Shown piece after piece: positions 33,744-43,187 of a stretch of DNA of 47,219 bases. The stretch covers positions 1 to 47,219 of the forward strand of contig JAOXSC010000146.1 in NCBI GenBank assembly GCA_025800215.1, given 5' to 3'. The translations under genes and the position numbers were made by a program. This stretch comes from Marinibacterium sp. GTDB taxonomy: Bacteria; Pseudomonadota; Alphaproteobacteria; Rhodobacterales; Rhodobacteraceae. Numbering within the stretch: the first letter of the stretch is position 1; the number at the start of each line of letters is the position of its first letter. The notes beneath the pieces were generated by a model. The model made no database searches. It was given only the letters and a program-made list of their open reading frames with translations, and was not told the DNA's origin.

Positions 33744-35117
33744 ATGTTTCTTTCCGTCTTCGACATGTTCAAGGTCGGCATCGGCCCGTCCTCTTCGCAC
33801 ACGATGGGCCCGATGGTGGCCGCCGCGCGGTTTCTGGACCTGATGCGGGCCTCGCCCTTTCATTTCCACGGTCTGCGCGCGTCGCTGCACGGGTCGCTGG
33901 CCTTTACCGGCGTGGGCCATGCCACCGATCGGGCCACCATACTGGGGCTGGCCGGGTTCAATCCCGAAACCTATGACGCCGAAGCGGCCGACGCCGCGCT
34001 GGCGGCACTGAAGGAAACCCATACCCTGTCGCCCGAAGGTCTGGGCGATCTGGTCTTTGATCCCGACAGCGATCTGGTGTTCGACTATGACCACGCCCTG
34101 CCCGGCCACGCCAATGGCATGGTGCTGATGGCCACCGATGCCGAAGGCGACATCATCCTGCGCGAGGTCTATTATTCCATCGGCGGCGGCTTTGTGATGA
34201 CCGAAGCCGAGCTGGCCGAAGGCAAGGACACCGACGAAGGCGCCCCGGTGCCCTACCCGTTCAAATCCGCCGCCGAGATGCTGCAGATGGCGCGATCCAG
34301 CGGCCTGAGCATTGCCGAAATGAAACGCGCCAATGAACGTGCGCGCGGCTGCGCCGATGCGCTGGCCAAGGGCACCGCGCGGATCTGGCAGGTGATGAAT
34401 GACTGCATCGACCGGGGCCTGGAAAATGACGGCATCCTGCCCGGCGGGCTGAGCGTGCGCCGCCGCGCCAAGGCCATCCACGAAGCGCTGGAGGCCGAGC
34501 GCGGCATGAACCTGAGCGCGCCGCACACGATCAACGACTGGATGAGCGTCTATGCCATGGCGGTGAACGAAGAAAACGCCGCCGGTGGGCAAGTCGTCAC
34601 CGCCCCCACCAATGGCGCGGCGGGCGTGGTGCCTGCGGTCATCCGCTATTACCTGGATCATGTGCCCGGCGCCGCCGGCAGCCATGTGGAAGATTTCCTG
34701 CTGACGGCAGCCGCCATCGGCGGGCTGGTCAAGTTCAACGCCTCGATCTCGGGCGCCGAAGCCGGCTGTCAGGCCGAAGTAGGCAGCGCGTCGGCCATGG
34801 CCGCCGCCGGGCTGTGCGCGGTGATGGGGGGCACGCCTGAACAGGTTGAAAACGCGGCTGAAATCGCGCTTGAGCACCATCTGGGCATGACCTGCGATCC
34901 GGTCAAGGGGCTGGTGCAGGTGCCTTGTATCGAACGCAACGGGCTCGGTGCGATCAAGGCGGTCAGCGCGGCGTCTCTGGCGCTGCGTGGTGACGGTCAG
35001 CATCTGGTGCCGCTGGATGCCTGCATCGAAACCATGCGCCAGACCGGCCACGACATGAGCGAGAAATACAAGGAAACCTCGCTGGGTGGGCTTGCGGTGA
35101 ACGTGCCCAACTGCTGA
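33744..35117 (+). CDS. sdaA: L-serine ammonia-lyase (iron-sulfur dependent), single chain
   Basis: Deaminates L-serine to pyruvate and ammonia in the cytoplasm, 457 residues, with alpha and beta regions in one chain. N-terminal [24 protein letters not shown] is the hallmark. The C-terminal half holds [15 protein letters not shown] near residue 285 and the Fe-S cysteines in [11 protein letters not shown] (about 338), GMTCDPVKG and VQVPCIERN. It begins on the base after the GST stop and is followed 38 bp later by a LysE-type exporter, so the GST-sdaA-lysE genes may form one unit that handles serine and related amino acids. Confidence 0.96.
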   Translation: MFLSVFDMFKVGIGPSSSHTMGPMVAAARFLDLMRASPFHFHGLRASLHGSLAFTGVGHATDRATILGLAGFNPETYDAEAADAALAALKETHTLSPEGLGDLVFDPDSDLVFDYDHALPGHANGMVLMATDAEGDIILREVYYSIGGGFVMTEAELAEGKDTDEGAPVPYPFKSAAEMLQMARSSGLSIAEMKRANERARGCADALAKGTARIWQVMNDCIDRGLENDGILPGGLSVRRRAKAIHEALEAERGMNLSAPHTINDWMSVYAMAVNEENAAGGQVVTAPTNGAAGVVPAVIRYYLDHVPGAAGSHVEDFLLTAAAIGGLVKFNASISGAEAGCQAEVGSASAMAAAGLCAVMGGTPEQVENAAEIALEHHLGMTCDPVKGLVQVPCIERNGLGAIKAVSAASLALRGDGQHLVPLDACIETMRQTGHDMSEKYKETSLGGLAVNVPNC

Positions 35118-35155
35118 AAACAGGCCCGCGCCCCTGATCGACCGGACCCCGTTTC

Positions 35156-35791
35156 ATGCTTGCCACCCTGATCCCTGCCGACACGCTTGTGACCTTTACC
35201 ATTGCGGTGACGCTGCTGGCGCTGGCACCGGGGCCGGACAACATCTTTGTGCTGACGCAATCGGCGCTGAACGGGGCCCGTGCTGGGGTGATGGTGGTGC
35301 TGGGCCTGTGCACCGGGCTGATCTTTCATTCGCTGGCGGTGGCGCTTGGGGTGGCCGCACTGGTGCAGGCCAGCGCCATGGCCTTTACGGTGCTCAAACT
35401 CGCGGGCGCGGGCTATCTGATCTATCTGGCCTGGGGGGCGTTTCGGGCCCCCGCGCAGGCCCTGAGCGGCAATGGCCCGCGCCTGAGCGCGGCGGCACTG
35501 TTTCGGCGCGGGCTGATCATGAACATCACCAACCCCAAGGTGGCGATCTTCTTTCTGGCCTTCTTTCCCCAGTTCACCAGCCCCGAAAACGGCCCCGTAG
35601 TCGCACAAATCGCGGGTCTGGGGGCGGTGTTCATGGCGGTGACCTTTGTGGTGTTCAGCGCGATTGCCCTATTGGCAGGCGGGCTGAGCCATTGGCTGAT
35701 GCGCTCGCAAACGGCGCAGATCGTCATCAACCGCCTTGCGGGTCTGGTGTTTCTTGGACTGGCCGGAAAGATCCTGCTGAGCCGCCCGTGA
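35156..35791 (+). CDS. LysE-family amino-acid exporter
   Basis: Inner-membrane exporter of 211 residues with about six hydrophobic helices, the RhtB/LysE layout. LLALAPGPDNIFVLTQSALNGARAG at the N-terminus is the family signature, and RRGLIMNITNPKVAIFFLAFFPQF near residue 118 is the second. Substrate not defined; neighbours suggest serine, threonine or homoserine-like compounds. The ATG at 35156 is 38 bp after sdaA. Confidence 0.92.
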   Translation: MLATLIPADTLVTFTIAVTLLALAPGPDNIFVLTQSALNGARAGVMVVLGLCTGLIFHSLAVALGVAALVQASAMAFTVLKLAGAGYLIYLAWGAFRAPAQALSGNGPRLSAAALFRRGLIMNITNPKVAIFFLAFFPQFTSPENGPVVAQIAGLGAVFMAVTFVVFSAIALLAGGLSHWLMRSQTAQIVINRLAGLVFLGLAGKILLSRP

Positions 35792-35857
35792 TTTTTTGCT
35801 GACCCGGCCGCATGGGCATGCTTGCGCTTGGGAGCGTCGCGCTCTAGCGTCAGGTCC

Positions 35858-36769
35858 ATGACGCATGACCGTCCCGCCCTTGGTATTCTGCTTATGCTTG
35901 GCTTTTGCATCGTGGCCCCCGTGGGCGACGCGATTGCCAAGCTGCTGTCGACCACCGTGTCACTGGGCGAGCTGCTGCTGGCGCGCTTTGCCATTCAGGC
36001 CGTCGTGCTGATCCCCATCGTGGCGCTGACCGGGCGCGACTGGCGCATGGATGGGCGGGTGCTGCGCCTGACCATGCTGCGCACGGGGCTGCATATCGCG
36101 GGGATCGGCTGCATGGTTGCCGCGCTGCGGTTCCTGCCGCTGGCCGATGCCATCGCGATTGCCTTTGTGATGCCCTTTATCATGCTGATCCTAGGGAAAT
36201 ACGTGCTGGGCGAAGAGGTCGGCATGCGCCGTCTTCTGGCCTGTGTGCTGGGGTTTGTCGGCACCCTTCTGGTGGTTCAGCCCAGCTTTGCCGCGGTGGG
36301 CTGGCCCGCGCTGCTGCCGCTTGCGGTGGCGCTGATCTTTGCGCTGTTCATCCTGACCACACGCCAGATCGCCAAGCAGACGGATCCCATCGGCCTGCAG
36401 GCCGTCAGCGGCGTGATGGCCTGTGTGGTGCTGGCCCCGGCCCTGTGGCTGGGCAATCGCGCAGGTCTGCCGGAACTGAGCCTGACCGCCCCCGGCGCCC
36501 ATGAAAACACGCTGCTGGTTGCCATCGGCCTGACCGGGACGCTGGCGCACCTGCTGATGACCTGGTCGCTGCGCTATGCGCCTTCGGCCACGCTGGCGCC
36601 GATGCAATATCTGGAAATTCCCGTGGCCACCGCCGTCGGCTGGCTGGTGTTTCGCGACCTGCCCAACCAGATGGCCACCATCGGCATCTGCATCACGGTG
36701 GGATCGGGGATCTACATCATCCTGCGCGAACAGGCCATCGCGCGGCGTCAGGCTGCCCAAGCGTCCTGA
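35858..36769 (+). CDS. DMT-superfamily (EamA) membrane exporter
   Basis: Inner-membrane protein of 303 residues with about ten helices in two EamA halves (first about 10-140, second about 150-295). DAIAKLLSTTVSLGELLLARFAIQ near residue 20 and the second-half PMQYLEIPVATAVGWLVFRDLPN near 248 are typical of carboxylate/amine-type DMT exporters. The substrate is unknown. The ATG at 35858 is 66 bp after the LysE gene. Its last 53 bp overlap the end of the thiamine pyrophosphokinase gene on the other strand. Confidence 0.88.
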   Translation: MTHDRPALGILLMLGFCIVAPVGDAIAKLLSTTVSLGELLLARFAIQAVVLIPIVALTGRDWRMDGRVLRLTMLRTGLHIAGIGCMVAALRFLPLADAIAIAFVMPFIMLILGKYVLGEEVGMRRLLACVLGFVGTLLVVQPSFAAVGWPALLPLAVALIFALFILTTRQIAKQTDPIGLQAVSGVMACVVLAPALWLGNRAGLPELSLTAPGAHENTLLVAIGLTGTLAHLLMTWSLRYAPSATLAPMQYLEIPVATAVGWLVFRDLPNQMATIGICITVGSGIYIILREQAIARRQAAQAS

Positions 36770-37409
36770 CCAGCGGCGCCAGCAGATGGCGCGGCACGAT
36801 CCCCAGACAGCCTGGCCCGTCCAGCACCAGTTCCACCGGCCCGCAGGCCCGGTTCGACGTGCCCGACATGCCCCCCGGCGCCAGCGTGATCCCGTCGATG
36901 GGCCAGTGCAGCCCGTCCGAACGCCCCGTCACCGGCGCCAGCGGAAACAGTGACACCGTATCCCCCGACCGGGTCGGCAGCGACAGGCGGGGTGGCAGGT
37001 GCAGAACGATCTCAGTGTCTCCGACCAGCAGGCAGGCGCGGTCGGCGCGCGCATGCAGGGTGTTCAGCGCCGCCAGCTGATGGTCGATCCGCGCGCCCAG
37101 AAAGCCCAGCCCGATCACCACGGGCGCCGCGATGCTGCGCAGGGCCTTGTCGAAATCGGTGCTGTTCTGTTCGGCGATCAGATGCACGCGGGTGGCGGGG
37201 ATGGCGGCACGGGTGGCGGGATCCAGCGAATCAAGATCACCGATCACTGCATCCGGCATCACGCCCGCATCCAGCAGCGCCCGCGCCCCGCCATCGGCGG
37301 CCACCATCAGCGGTGCCAGCGCCTGCGCGTCGGCAATGTCACCGGGCAGAACCGGCCCCCCGCCCACAAGACAGGCGGGGGTGTCGGACTGCACGATGCG
37401 CATGGTCAT
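36717..37409 (-). CDS. Thiamine pyrophosphokinase
   Basis: Cytoplasmic kinase that makes thiamine diphosphate from thiamine and ATP, about 230 residues. It contains VAADGGARALLDAG near residue 37, the metal-binding VIGDLDSLD near 57, EQNSTDFDKAL near 80 and LGFLGARIDHQLAALN near 104, all conserved in this family. The C-terminal beta domain carries GSSN-like GMSGTSNRA. The start is ATG 37409; ATG 37403 is equally possible and no ribosome-binding site separates them. Its 3' end overlaps the DMT exporter gene on the opposite strand by 53 bp. The family symbol (tnr3/thiN/thi80) varies, so none is given. Confidence 0.9.
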   Translation of the reverse strand: MTMRIVQSDTPACLVGGGPVLPGDIADAQALAPLMVAADGGARALLDAGVMPDAVIGDLDSLDPATRAAIPATRVHLIAEQNSTDFDKALRSIAAPVVIGLGFLGARIDHQLAALNTLHARADRACLLVGDTEIVLHLPPRLSLPTRSGDTVSLFPLAPVTGRSDGLHWPIDGITLAPGGMSGTSNRACGPVELVLDGPGCLGIVPRHLLAPLVRTLGQPDAARWPVRAG

Positions 37410-37422
37410 GACAGAATGGCCC

Positions 37423-37444
37423 AAACGGGCCGAAAACAGGCCCG
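37423..37444 (-). terminator. Hairpin after DUF2842/purA, weak terminator
   Basis: CGGGCC (37426-37431) pairs with GGCCCG (37439-37444) over a 7-base loop; on the minus strand TTT follows. It lies between the DUF2842 gene and the thiamine pyrophosphokinase gene. Confidence 0.4.
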
Positions 37445-37478
37445 AAAACCGGCACGCGCACGGATCACGCGCGCGCCC

Positions 37479-37709
37479 CTAGTCCTGTGCGTCGGGATCG
37501 GCCTGACCGACCCCGCGAAAGATCGACCGAAACGGCAGGATCCAGATGATCCCCAGCCCCACATAGACCCCCAGTTCAACAAGGATCGACGGGCGCTCGA
37601 ACAGGTTCATCACCGTCACCGCCACCACCACATAGGCAGGCATCGCCACCACCAAAAGCAGCAGCGACAGGCGGCGGCGGGTCTTGTAGCTAAGGCGCGA
37701 AGTGCTCAT
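37479..37709 (-). CDS. DUF2842 small membrane protein
   Basis: Protein of 76 residues with two hydrophobic helices (about 12-35 and 42-58) and the family ending LPFRSIFRGVGQADPD. DUF2842 proteins are found in alphaproteobacteria, often near purA; the function is unknown. The ATG at 37709 is taken; a TTG at 37751 in frame would extend it by 14 residues and overlap the purA end by 11 bp. It lies 31 bp downstream of purA and is probably co-transcribed. Confidence 0.8.
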   Translation of the reverse strand: MSTSRLSYKTRRRLSLLLLVVAMPAYVVVAVTVMNLFERPSILVELGVYVGLGIIWILPFRSIFRGVGQADPDAQD

Positions 37710-37740
37710 GGCGGTGCGGTCCTGATCGGTCTGGTCGGGC

Positions 37741-39033
37741 TCAGTCGGCAAACGGGTCGGTCACAAGGATCGTGTCGTCGCGTTCGGGAGAGGTAGACAA
37801 TAGCGCCACCGGACAGTCGATCAACTCTTCGACACGGCGCACATATTTAATCGCGTTGGCGGGCAGATCGGCCCAGCTGCGCGCGCCTTCGGTGGATTCG
37901 CTCCAGCCCGGCATTTCCTCGTAGATCGGCACGCAGCGCGCCTGCTGATCGGCCGCCGTGGGCAGGTAATCCAGCCGCGTGCCGTCAAGCTCGTAGCCGA
38001 CGCAGATCTTGAGCGTGTCGAACCCGTCCAGCACATCCAGCTTGGTCAGCGAAATGCCGTTGACGCCGCTGGTCGCGCAGGTCTGGCGCACCAGGCAGGC
38101 ATCGAACCAGCCGCAGCGGCGCTTGCGCCCGGTGGTGGTGCCGAATTCATGGCCCCGCTCGCCCAGACGCTGGCCATCGGCATCGTCCAGTTCGGTCGGG
38201 AACGGGCCTTCGCCCACGCGGGTGGTATAGGCCTTGACGATGCCCAGCACGAAATCAATGGAGCCCGGCCCGATCCCCACACCGGTGGCCGCCTGCCCTG
38301 CAATCACGTTGGACGAGGTCACAAACGGATAGGTGCCGAAATCAATATCAAGCAGCGCGCCCTGCGCGCCTTCGAACAGGATGCGTTTGCCGGCCTTGCG
38401 CTTTTCGTTCATCACCTTCCAGACCGGACCGGCATAGCGCAAGATCTCGGGCGCGATGTCCTTGAGGCGCGCGATCAGATCGTTGCGATCCACGGCCGGC
38501 AGACCCAGCCCCGCGCACAGCGCGTTGTGGTGCACCAGCGCCCGGTCCACCCGCAGTTCCAGCGTCGCATCATCGGCCAGATCGGCCACGCGGATCACCC
38601 GGCGGCCCACCTTGTCTTCGTAGGCGGGGCCGATGCCGCGCCCGGTGGTGCCGATCTTGGCCACCGAATTCTGCGCCTCGCGGGCGCGGTCCAGCTCACC
38701 ATGGAAGGGCAGGATCAGCGGCGTGTTTTCCGCGATCATCAGCGTGTCGGGGGTGATGTCCACGCCCTGGGCGCGAATGGTGGCGATTTCCTTGATCAGG
38801 TGCCAGGGGTCCAGCACCACGCCATTGCCGATGACGCTAAGCTTACCACCGCGCACCACGCCCGACGGCAGCGCGTGCAGCTTGTAGACCTCATCGCCGA
38901 TGACCAGCGTATGGCCCGCGTTGTGGCCACCCTGAAACCGGGCGATCACATCGGCGCGCTCGCTGAGCCAATCCACGATCTTGCCCTTGCCTTCGTCGCC
39001 CCACTGAGCGCCGACCACCACGACATTGGCCAT
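37741..39033 (-). CDS. purA: Adenylosuccinate synthetase
   Basis: GTP-dependent cytoplasmic enzyme that commits IMP to AMP synthesis, 430 residues, full length. The N-terminus [20 protein letters not shown] is the P-loop signature. [12 protein letters not shown] near residue 34, [17 protein letters not shown] near 128, [23 protein letters not shown] near 220 and [13 protein letters not shown] near 300 are all present. The ATG at 39033 has AAGGA about seven bases upstream. It is followed by DUF2842 and is unrelated to the purD transcript elsewhere in the window. Confidence 0.98.
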   Translation of the reverse strand: MANVVVVGAQWGDEGKGKIVDWLSERADVIARFQGGHNAGHTLVIGDEVYKLHALPSGVVRGGKLSVIGNGVVLDPWHLIKEIATIRAQGVDITPDTLMIAENTPLILPFHGELDRAREAQNSVAKIGTTGRGIGPAYEDKVGRRVIRVADLADDATLELRVDRALVHHNALCAGLGLPAVDRNDLIARLKDIAPEILRYAGPVWKVMNEKRKAGKRILFEGAQGALLDIDFGTYPFVTSSNVIAGQAATGVGIGPGSIDFVLGIVKAYTTRVGEGPFPTELDDADGQRLGERGHEFGTTTGRKRRCGWFDACLVRQTCATSGVNGISLTKLDVLDGFDTLKICVGYELDGTRLDYLPTAADQQARCVPIYEEMPGWSESTEGARSWADLPANAIKYVRRVEELIDCPVALLSTSPERDDTILVTDPFAD

Positions 39034-39155
39034 ATCAGGTCCTTCCTAAAGCCGTCACAAACCCGCCCTGCTATAACGGCACTGTCCGGTCAGGAAAACA
39101 GCGAATTCCGGCCTGAATGTCGCGCCATGCCTACGGGGGCGCGACGGACCCCGCG

Positions 39156-39494
39156 TCAGGCCGCCCCGTCGCGCAGATGCACCGGCGCGCCATGGGGGGT
39201 GGACAGATAGGCCTGTTCCCAGGCCGCGCGCAGCCGCGCCACATCGGCCTGCGCCGCCATGCCCTGTTCGGCCAGCAGGGTTTCGAGCGTTTCCAGCCAG
39301 GCGTTGAAATAGTCGTCCCCGCCGTCAAGATCGCGCCCCAGCCCGTGCCGTGCCAGCACCGCCCCAAACCGCGCCGCCCAGTCGGGCCAGCCAAACAGCC
39401 CGCTTTCGTTCAGATGCACCGTCAGGGCAAAAAGCTGGGCATGCCAGGGTTCGGCAAAGACCGGTTCAGGGGCCGCATCAGTGGGGCCAGTCAT
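39156..39494 (-). CDS. Nitrile hydratase activator / accessory protein
   Basis: Protein of 112 residues similar to the N-terminal half of the beta subunit (FAEPWHAQLFALTVHLNESGLFGWPDWAARF), the family that inserts cobalt into nitrile hydratase (P14K-like). The ATG at 39494 overlaps the beta-subunit stop (ATGA), deciding against the in-frame start at 39521. It is the last gene of the alpha-beta-activator set, the arrangement seen in cobalt-type operons. The chaperone role is inferred from family and position. Confidence 0.85.
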   Translation of the reverse strand: MTGPTDAAPEPVFAEPWHAQLFALTVHLNESGLFGWPDWAARFGAVLARHGLGRDLDGGDDYFNAWLETLETLLAEQGMAAQADVARLRAAWEQAYLSTPHGAPVHLRDGAA

Positions 39495-40177
39495 TCCGCG
39501 CGCTCCAGATAGCTTTCCCAAAGATCCAGGACGACCTCATCGCCCGATCCTTCCGGCGCCTGCCACAGATCATGCGCCCCAAAGGCCACCGCATAAAGCG
39601 GCTCGGGCGCTTCGCCGCGCCCATGGGCGGCGCTGTCGGGCAGCACATGGCAGCCATGAACCAGAACCACCGTCCCCGTTACCCCCTGCGCGTAGGCGGG
39701 CAGCCGGGTATGGCCACCGGGGACAAAGACGTTTTCGGCGCGCGCCCGCGTGCGCACCCGATCGCCGGGCGCAAAACTCGGCGCGGGGCCGTCGCGATCG
39801 GCCGGTCCCCCCTTGGCCAGGGTGGCCGCCACCGCATCGGCGCGCAGAGCACGATCGGCCAGCGGGTGCGGGTCGTGACCCGAAGGTGCATCGGGATCGG
39901 CCAGATCGTCGCGCGTCAGAACCCCCTGCTGCACCAGAAGATCGGCAAGCCCCGCAAGCCATTTTTCATAGTAGGAAAAGCGCGCGTAGTCCTTGGGTGC
40001 AAGACGTTCGCGCGCATGGCGCGAGATGTCGATGTTCCATTGCCCAAGCGCCCCGCCGGCCAGCGTCACCGCCAAGGCGCGCGCGTGCCAGTCTTCTGCA
40101 AACACCGGAGCGTCTTCGGGCTCGGGCCGGATCGCCCCATCGCCAAAGCGCCCGCCCATGTCGTGAACGCGGGTCAT
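39491..40177 (-). CDS. nthB: Nitrile hydratase beta subunit
   Basis: Beta chain of the enzyme that hydrates nitriles to amides, 228 residues. It opens [16 protein letters not shown], the family start, and contains [25 protein letters not shown] near residue 27, a [21 protein letters not shown] segment and a C-terminal SH3-like barrel ([11 protein letters not shown] to [11 protein letters not shown]). The ATG overlaps the alpha-subunit stop (ATGA), so all three genes are coupled. The beta chain supplies arginines to the metal-site oxidised cysteines. Confidence 0.93.
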   Translation of the reverse strand: MTRVHDMGGRFGDGAIRPEPEDAPVFAEDWHARALAVTLAGGALGQWNIDISRHARERLAPKDYARFSYYEKWLAGLADLLVQQGVLTRDDLADPDAPSGHDPHPLADRALRADAVAATLAKGGPADRDGPAPSFAPGDRVRTRARAENVFVPGGHTRLPAYAQGVTGTVVLVHGCHVLPDSAAHGRGEAPEPLYAVAFGAHDLWQAPEGSGDEVVLDLWESYLERAE

Positions 40178-40794
40178 GCGGCCTCCGGTCTTGCAGGCAG
40201 CCCGGTGCCGATCATGCTGTCGCGGCTCACCAGATCGGCAAGCGCGTCAACCCCGAGCCCGTCGGTGCCCTCGGGGCGCATGGGCAGGACAAGATAGCGG
40301 ATTTCGGCGGTTGAATCCCAGACCCGCACGGCGGTCCCGGCGGGCAGCTCGACCCCGAATTCGGCCAGCACCTTGCGCGGTTCGCGCACGGCGCGGGCGC
40401 GGTAAGCATCGGATTTGTACCAGCCCGGCGGGATCCCCAGCAACGGCCACGGATAGCAGCTGCACAGGGTGCATACGACCATGTTATGGGTCTGCGGTGT
40501 GTTTTCGACGACCACCATATGTTCGCCCTGCCGCCCGTAGAACCCCAGATCCCGCAAAAGCGGCATCGGATTCGACAGCAGCCGGGCGCGGAAATCGGCA
40601 TCGACCCAGGCGCGGGCCACAACCTGGGCGCCGTTGCGCGGGCCGATTCGGCTCTGATACATGTCGATGATGGCATCGAGCGCGGCAGGATCCACCAGCC
40701 CCTTGCGTGTCAGAATGGTTTCCAGCGCCTTGACCCGTAGCGCGGGATCGGGTGGTAACAGGGCGTGCGGGTGATCGGGATCATCATGTGGCAT
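40174..40794 (-). CDS. nthA: Nitrile hydratase alpha subunit, cobalt type
   Basis: Metal-binding alpha chain of nitrile hydratase, 206 residues, converting nitriles to amides in the cytoplasm. The metal claw VCTLCSC (Cys108, Cys111, Ser112, Cys113) has Thr between the first two ligands, the mark of cobalt rather than iron enzymes (which have Ser). [14 protein letters not shown] and [17 protein letters not shown] follow as expected. No amidase, nitrile-forming aldoxime dehydratase or cobalt transporter gene is in the window, so the amide product is used elsewhere or excreted. A GTGATC-C-GATCAC palindrome lies 43 bp upstream. Confidence 0.96.
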   Translation of the reverse strand: MPHDDPDHPHALLPPDPALRVKALETILTRKGLVDPAALDAIIDMYQSRIGPRNGAQVVARAWVDADFRARLLSNPMPLLRDLGFYGRQGEHMVVVENTPQTHNMVVCTLCSCYPWPLLGIPPGWYKSDAYRARAVREPRKVLAEFGVELPAGTAVRVWDSTAEIRYLVLPMRPEGTDGLGVDALADLVSRDSMIGTGLPARPEAA

Positions 40795-40836
40795 GGCGGC
40801 AGAGTGCGGATTTTGCCATTCCCTGTCCAGTGCGCG

Positions 40837-40849
40837 GTGATCCGATCAC
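40837..40849. promoter_or_regulatory. 13-bp palindrome upstream of nthA
   Basis: GTGATC and GATCAC flank a single C, 43 bp before the nthA ATG in the 144-bp gap shared with secG. A substrate-responsive repressor site is plausible. No regulator gene is adjacent. Confidence 0.35.
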
Positions 40850-40877
40850 GCAGATGCGACGCGGCCACGATCCCGTC

Positions 40878-40906
40878 TTGCCCCCCGGTGCAAACTTGCC
40901 TAGATA
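40878..40906 (+). promoter_or_regulatory. Sigma-70 promoter of secG
   Basis: TTGCCC (-35, 40878-40883) and TAGATA (-10, 40901-40906) with 17 bp between. The implied start is near 40913, about 26 bases before the secG ATG. Confidence 0.65.
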
Positions 40907-40938
40907 GCGGCGGATAGCCGTAACCGACGCAGGGCCTC

Positions 40939-41313
40939 ATGGAAAACGTCATCCTCATCGTGCATCTTCTTCTGGCTCTGGGCCTGATCGCCGTCGTTCT
41001 GATGCAGCGCTCCGAAGGTGGTGGGCTTGGAATGGGTTCCGGCGGTGGCGGCGTGATGTCGGGCCGCGCGGCCGCAACCGCGCTTGGCAAGGTGACCTGG
41101 GGCCTGGCGGCCGCGTTCATCTGCACGTCGATCGCGCTGACGATCTTTGCGGCACAGAATTCTTCGGGCAGCTCGGTCATCGACCGTCTGGGCGTTCCGG
41201 CCCCGGCCGCCGAAGGCAGCGCAGATGGCGCCACCCCGAGCGTGCCGTCGGGCAGCGATCTGCTGCCGCCGTCGCAGGGCGACAACGCACCGCTGGTGCC
41301 GCGCGCCGACTGA
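40939..41313 (+). CDS. secG: Preprotein translocase subunit SecG
   Basis: Small inner-membrane subunit of the Sec channel, 124 residues. Two hydrophobic helices (about 2-20 and 50-72) flank the conserved loop LMQRSEGGGLGMGSGGGGVMSGRA. The C-terminal ~45 residues are a Pro/Ala/Ser-rich tail, common in Rhodobacteraceae. The ATG at 40939 is preceded by a good promoter. It is followed by an 8-bp GC hairpin and then pyrG. Confidence 0.95.
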   Translation: MENVILIVHLLLALGLIAVVLMQRSEGGGLGMGSGGGGVMSGRAAATALGKVTWGLAAAFICTSIALTIFAAQNSSGSSVIDRLGVPAPAAEGSADGATPSVPSGSDLLPPSQGDNAPLVPRAD

Positions 41314-41337
41314 TCCGGTTTACCACTACAGCTTGAA

Positions 41338-41356
41338 TTGCGCCCATCGGGCGCAA
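41338..41356. terminator. Hairpin between secG and pyrG
   Basis: TTGCGCCC (41338-41345) and GGGCGCAA (41349-41356) pair perfectly over a 3-base loop, 25 bp after the secG stop. There is no T-tract, so any termination is weak or factor-assisted. Confidence 0.4.
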
Positions 41357-41374
41357 CATCATCTTGCGGTTCAC

Positions 41375-41403
41375 TTGCGCGGGACACGCGAATCCGTTAT
41401 ATC
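41375..41403 (+). promoter_or_regulatory. Sigma-70 promoter of pyrG
   Basis: TTGCGC (-35, 41375-41380) and TATATC (-10, 41398-41403) are spaced 17 bp. The start would be near 41410, leaving a leader of about 95 bases with one small stem (TGGTG/CACCA near 41420-41440). Confidence 0.6.
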
Positions 41404-41505
41404 TAAAGTCCCGTGGCATGGTGGGTTCGAGCACCACCAAATCATCCAGTTTTGCAACGTTCCGGCCTGGCGGACAGGCCAAATTCACGGGGGCAGCCGA
41501 AACAC

Positions 41506-43149
41506 ATGGCGCGTTTTATCTTCATCACCGGCGGTGTCGTGTCGTCGCTTGGCAAAGGGCTGGCTTCGGCGGCCCTTGGTGCATTGCTGCAGGCCCGTGG
41601 CTATTCGGTGCGCCTGCGCAAGCTTGACCCCTATCTGAACGTCGATCCCGGCACCATGTCGCCCTTTGAGCATGGCGAGGTCTTTGTCACCGATGACGGG
41701 GCCGAAACCGATCTGGATCTGGGCCATTACGAACGCTTCACCGGCGTGGCCGCGCGGCGCACCGATTCCGTGTCGTCCGGGCGCATCTATTCCAATGTTC
41801 TGGAAAAGGAACGGCGCGGCGACTATCTGGGCAAGACCATTCAGGTGATCCCCCACGTGACCAATGAAATCAAGGACTTCATCCGCATCGGCGAAGATGA
41901 GGTTGATTTCATGCTCTGCGAAATCGGCGGCACCGTGGGCGATATCGAAGGGCTGCCCTTTTTCGAAGCCATCCGCCAGTTCAGCCAGGAAAAGCCGCGC
42001 GGTCAGTGCCTGTTCATGCACCTGACCCTGCTGCCTTACATCAAGGCCAGCGGCGAGCTAAAAACCAAACCCACCCAGCATAGCGTCAAGGAGCTGCGCT
42101 CGATCGGGCTGGCGCCGGACATTCTGGTCTGCCGCTCCGAAGGGGACATCCCGCAAAAGGAACGCGACAAGCTGGCGCTGTTCTGCAATGTCCGCCCCGA
42201 AGCGGTGATCGCGGCCAAGGATCTCAAATCCATCTATGCCGCGCCGCTGGCCTATCACGGCGAAGGGCTTGATCAGGCGGTTCTGGACGCGTTCCAGATC
42301 AGCCCCGCCCCGCGCCCCGATCTGTCGGTCTGGGAAGACGTGGCCGACCGCATCCAGAACCCCGAGGGCGAAGTCAACGTCGCCATCGTGGGCAAATACA
42401 CCCAGCTGGAAGACGCCTATAAATCCATTGCCGAGGCTCTGACCCATGGCGGCATGGCCAACCGGGTCCGCGTGCGGGTCAACTGGGTGGATGCCGAGCT
42501 GTTCGAACGCGAAGACCCCGCGCCGCATCTGGCCGGCTATCACGCCATTCTGGTGCCCGGCGGCTTTGGCGAACGCGGCACCGAAGGCAAGATCCGCGCC
42601 GCCGAATTCGCCCGCACCCGCAAGATCCCCTATCTGGGGATCTGCCTGGGGATGCAGATGGCGGTCATCGAAGCGGCGCGCAACGTGGCTGGCGTGGCGC
42701 AGGCGGGATCCGAAGAATTCGACCACGAGGCGGGCAAGAAACGCTTTGAGCCGGTGGTCTATCACCTGAAAGAATGGGTGCAGGGCAATCACAAGGTTCA
42801 GCGCAAGGCCGATGACGACAAGGGCGGCACCATGCGCCTTGGCGCCTATGACGCGGTGCTGACCGAAGGGTCAAAAGTGGCTGAGATCTATGGCACCACG
42901 GCCATCGAAGAGCGTCACCGCCACCGCTATGAGGTCGACATCCGCTATCGCGACCAGCTGGAAGAGGCCGGGCTGAGCTTTTCGGGCATGTCCCCCGACG
43001 GCCGTCTGCCCGAAATCGTGGAATGGCAGGATCACCCGTGGTTCGTGGGCGTGCAGTTCCACCCTGAACTGAAATCGAAACCCTTTGCGCCGCACCCGCT
43101 GTTCAAGGATTTCGTGCGCGCGGCCAAGGAAAACTCGCGCCTCGTCTGA
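41506..43149 (+). CDS. pyrG: CTP synthase (glutamine-hydrolysing)
   Basis: Makes CTP from UTP with glutamine, cytoplasmic, 547 residues, full length. The synthetase domain begins [19 protein letters not shown] and includes [41 protein letters not shown] and [12 protein letters not shown]. The C-terminal glutamine amidotransferase has the nucleophile elbow LGICLGMQ (about residue 377) and VQFHPE (about 515). A longer in-frame start at 41413 would place translation right at the promoter, so ATG 41506 is used. Confidence 0.98.
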   Translation: MARFIFITGGVVSSLGKGLASAALGALLQARGYSVRLRKLDPYLNVDPGTMSPFEHGEVFVTDDGAETDLDLGHYERFTGVAARRTDSVSSGRIYSNVLEKERRGDYLGKTIQVIPHVTNEIKDFIRIGEDEVDFMLCEIGGTVGDIEGLPFFEAIRQFSQEKPRGQCLFMHLTLLPYIKASGELKTKPTQHSVKELRSIGLAPDILVCRSEGDIPQKERDKLALFCNVRPEAVIAAKDLKSIYAAPLAYHGEGLDQAVLDAFQISPAPRPDLSVWEDVADRIQNPEGEVNVAIVGKYTQLEDAYKSIAEALTHGGMANRVRVRVNWVDAELFEREDPAPHLAGYHAILVPGGFGERGTEGKIRAAEFARTRKIPYLGICLGMQMAVIEAARNVAGVAQAGSEEFDHEAGKKRFEPVVYHLKEWVQGNHKVQRKADDDKGGTMRLGAYDAVLTEGSKVAEIYGTTAIEERHRHRYEVDIRYRDQLEEAGLSFSGMSPDGRLPEIVEWQDHPWFVGVQFHPELKSKPFAPHPLFKDFVRAAKENSRLV

Positions 43150-43187
43150 AGCGCCGGTTTGCGCGGGTCAGATCGTCACAAAGGTCG

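Noticed and set aside
41420..41440. GGTGGGTTCGAGCACC resembles a tRNA T-arm ahead of pyrG
   Set aside because: The stem does not close correctly (no G-C pair around the TTCGAGC loop) and no acceptor, D or anticodon arm fits; it is leader sequence.
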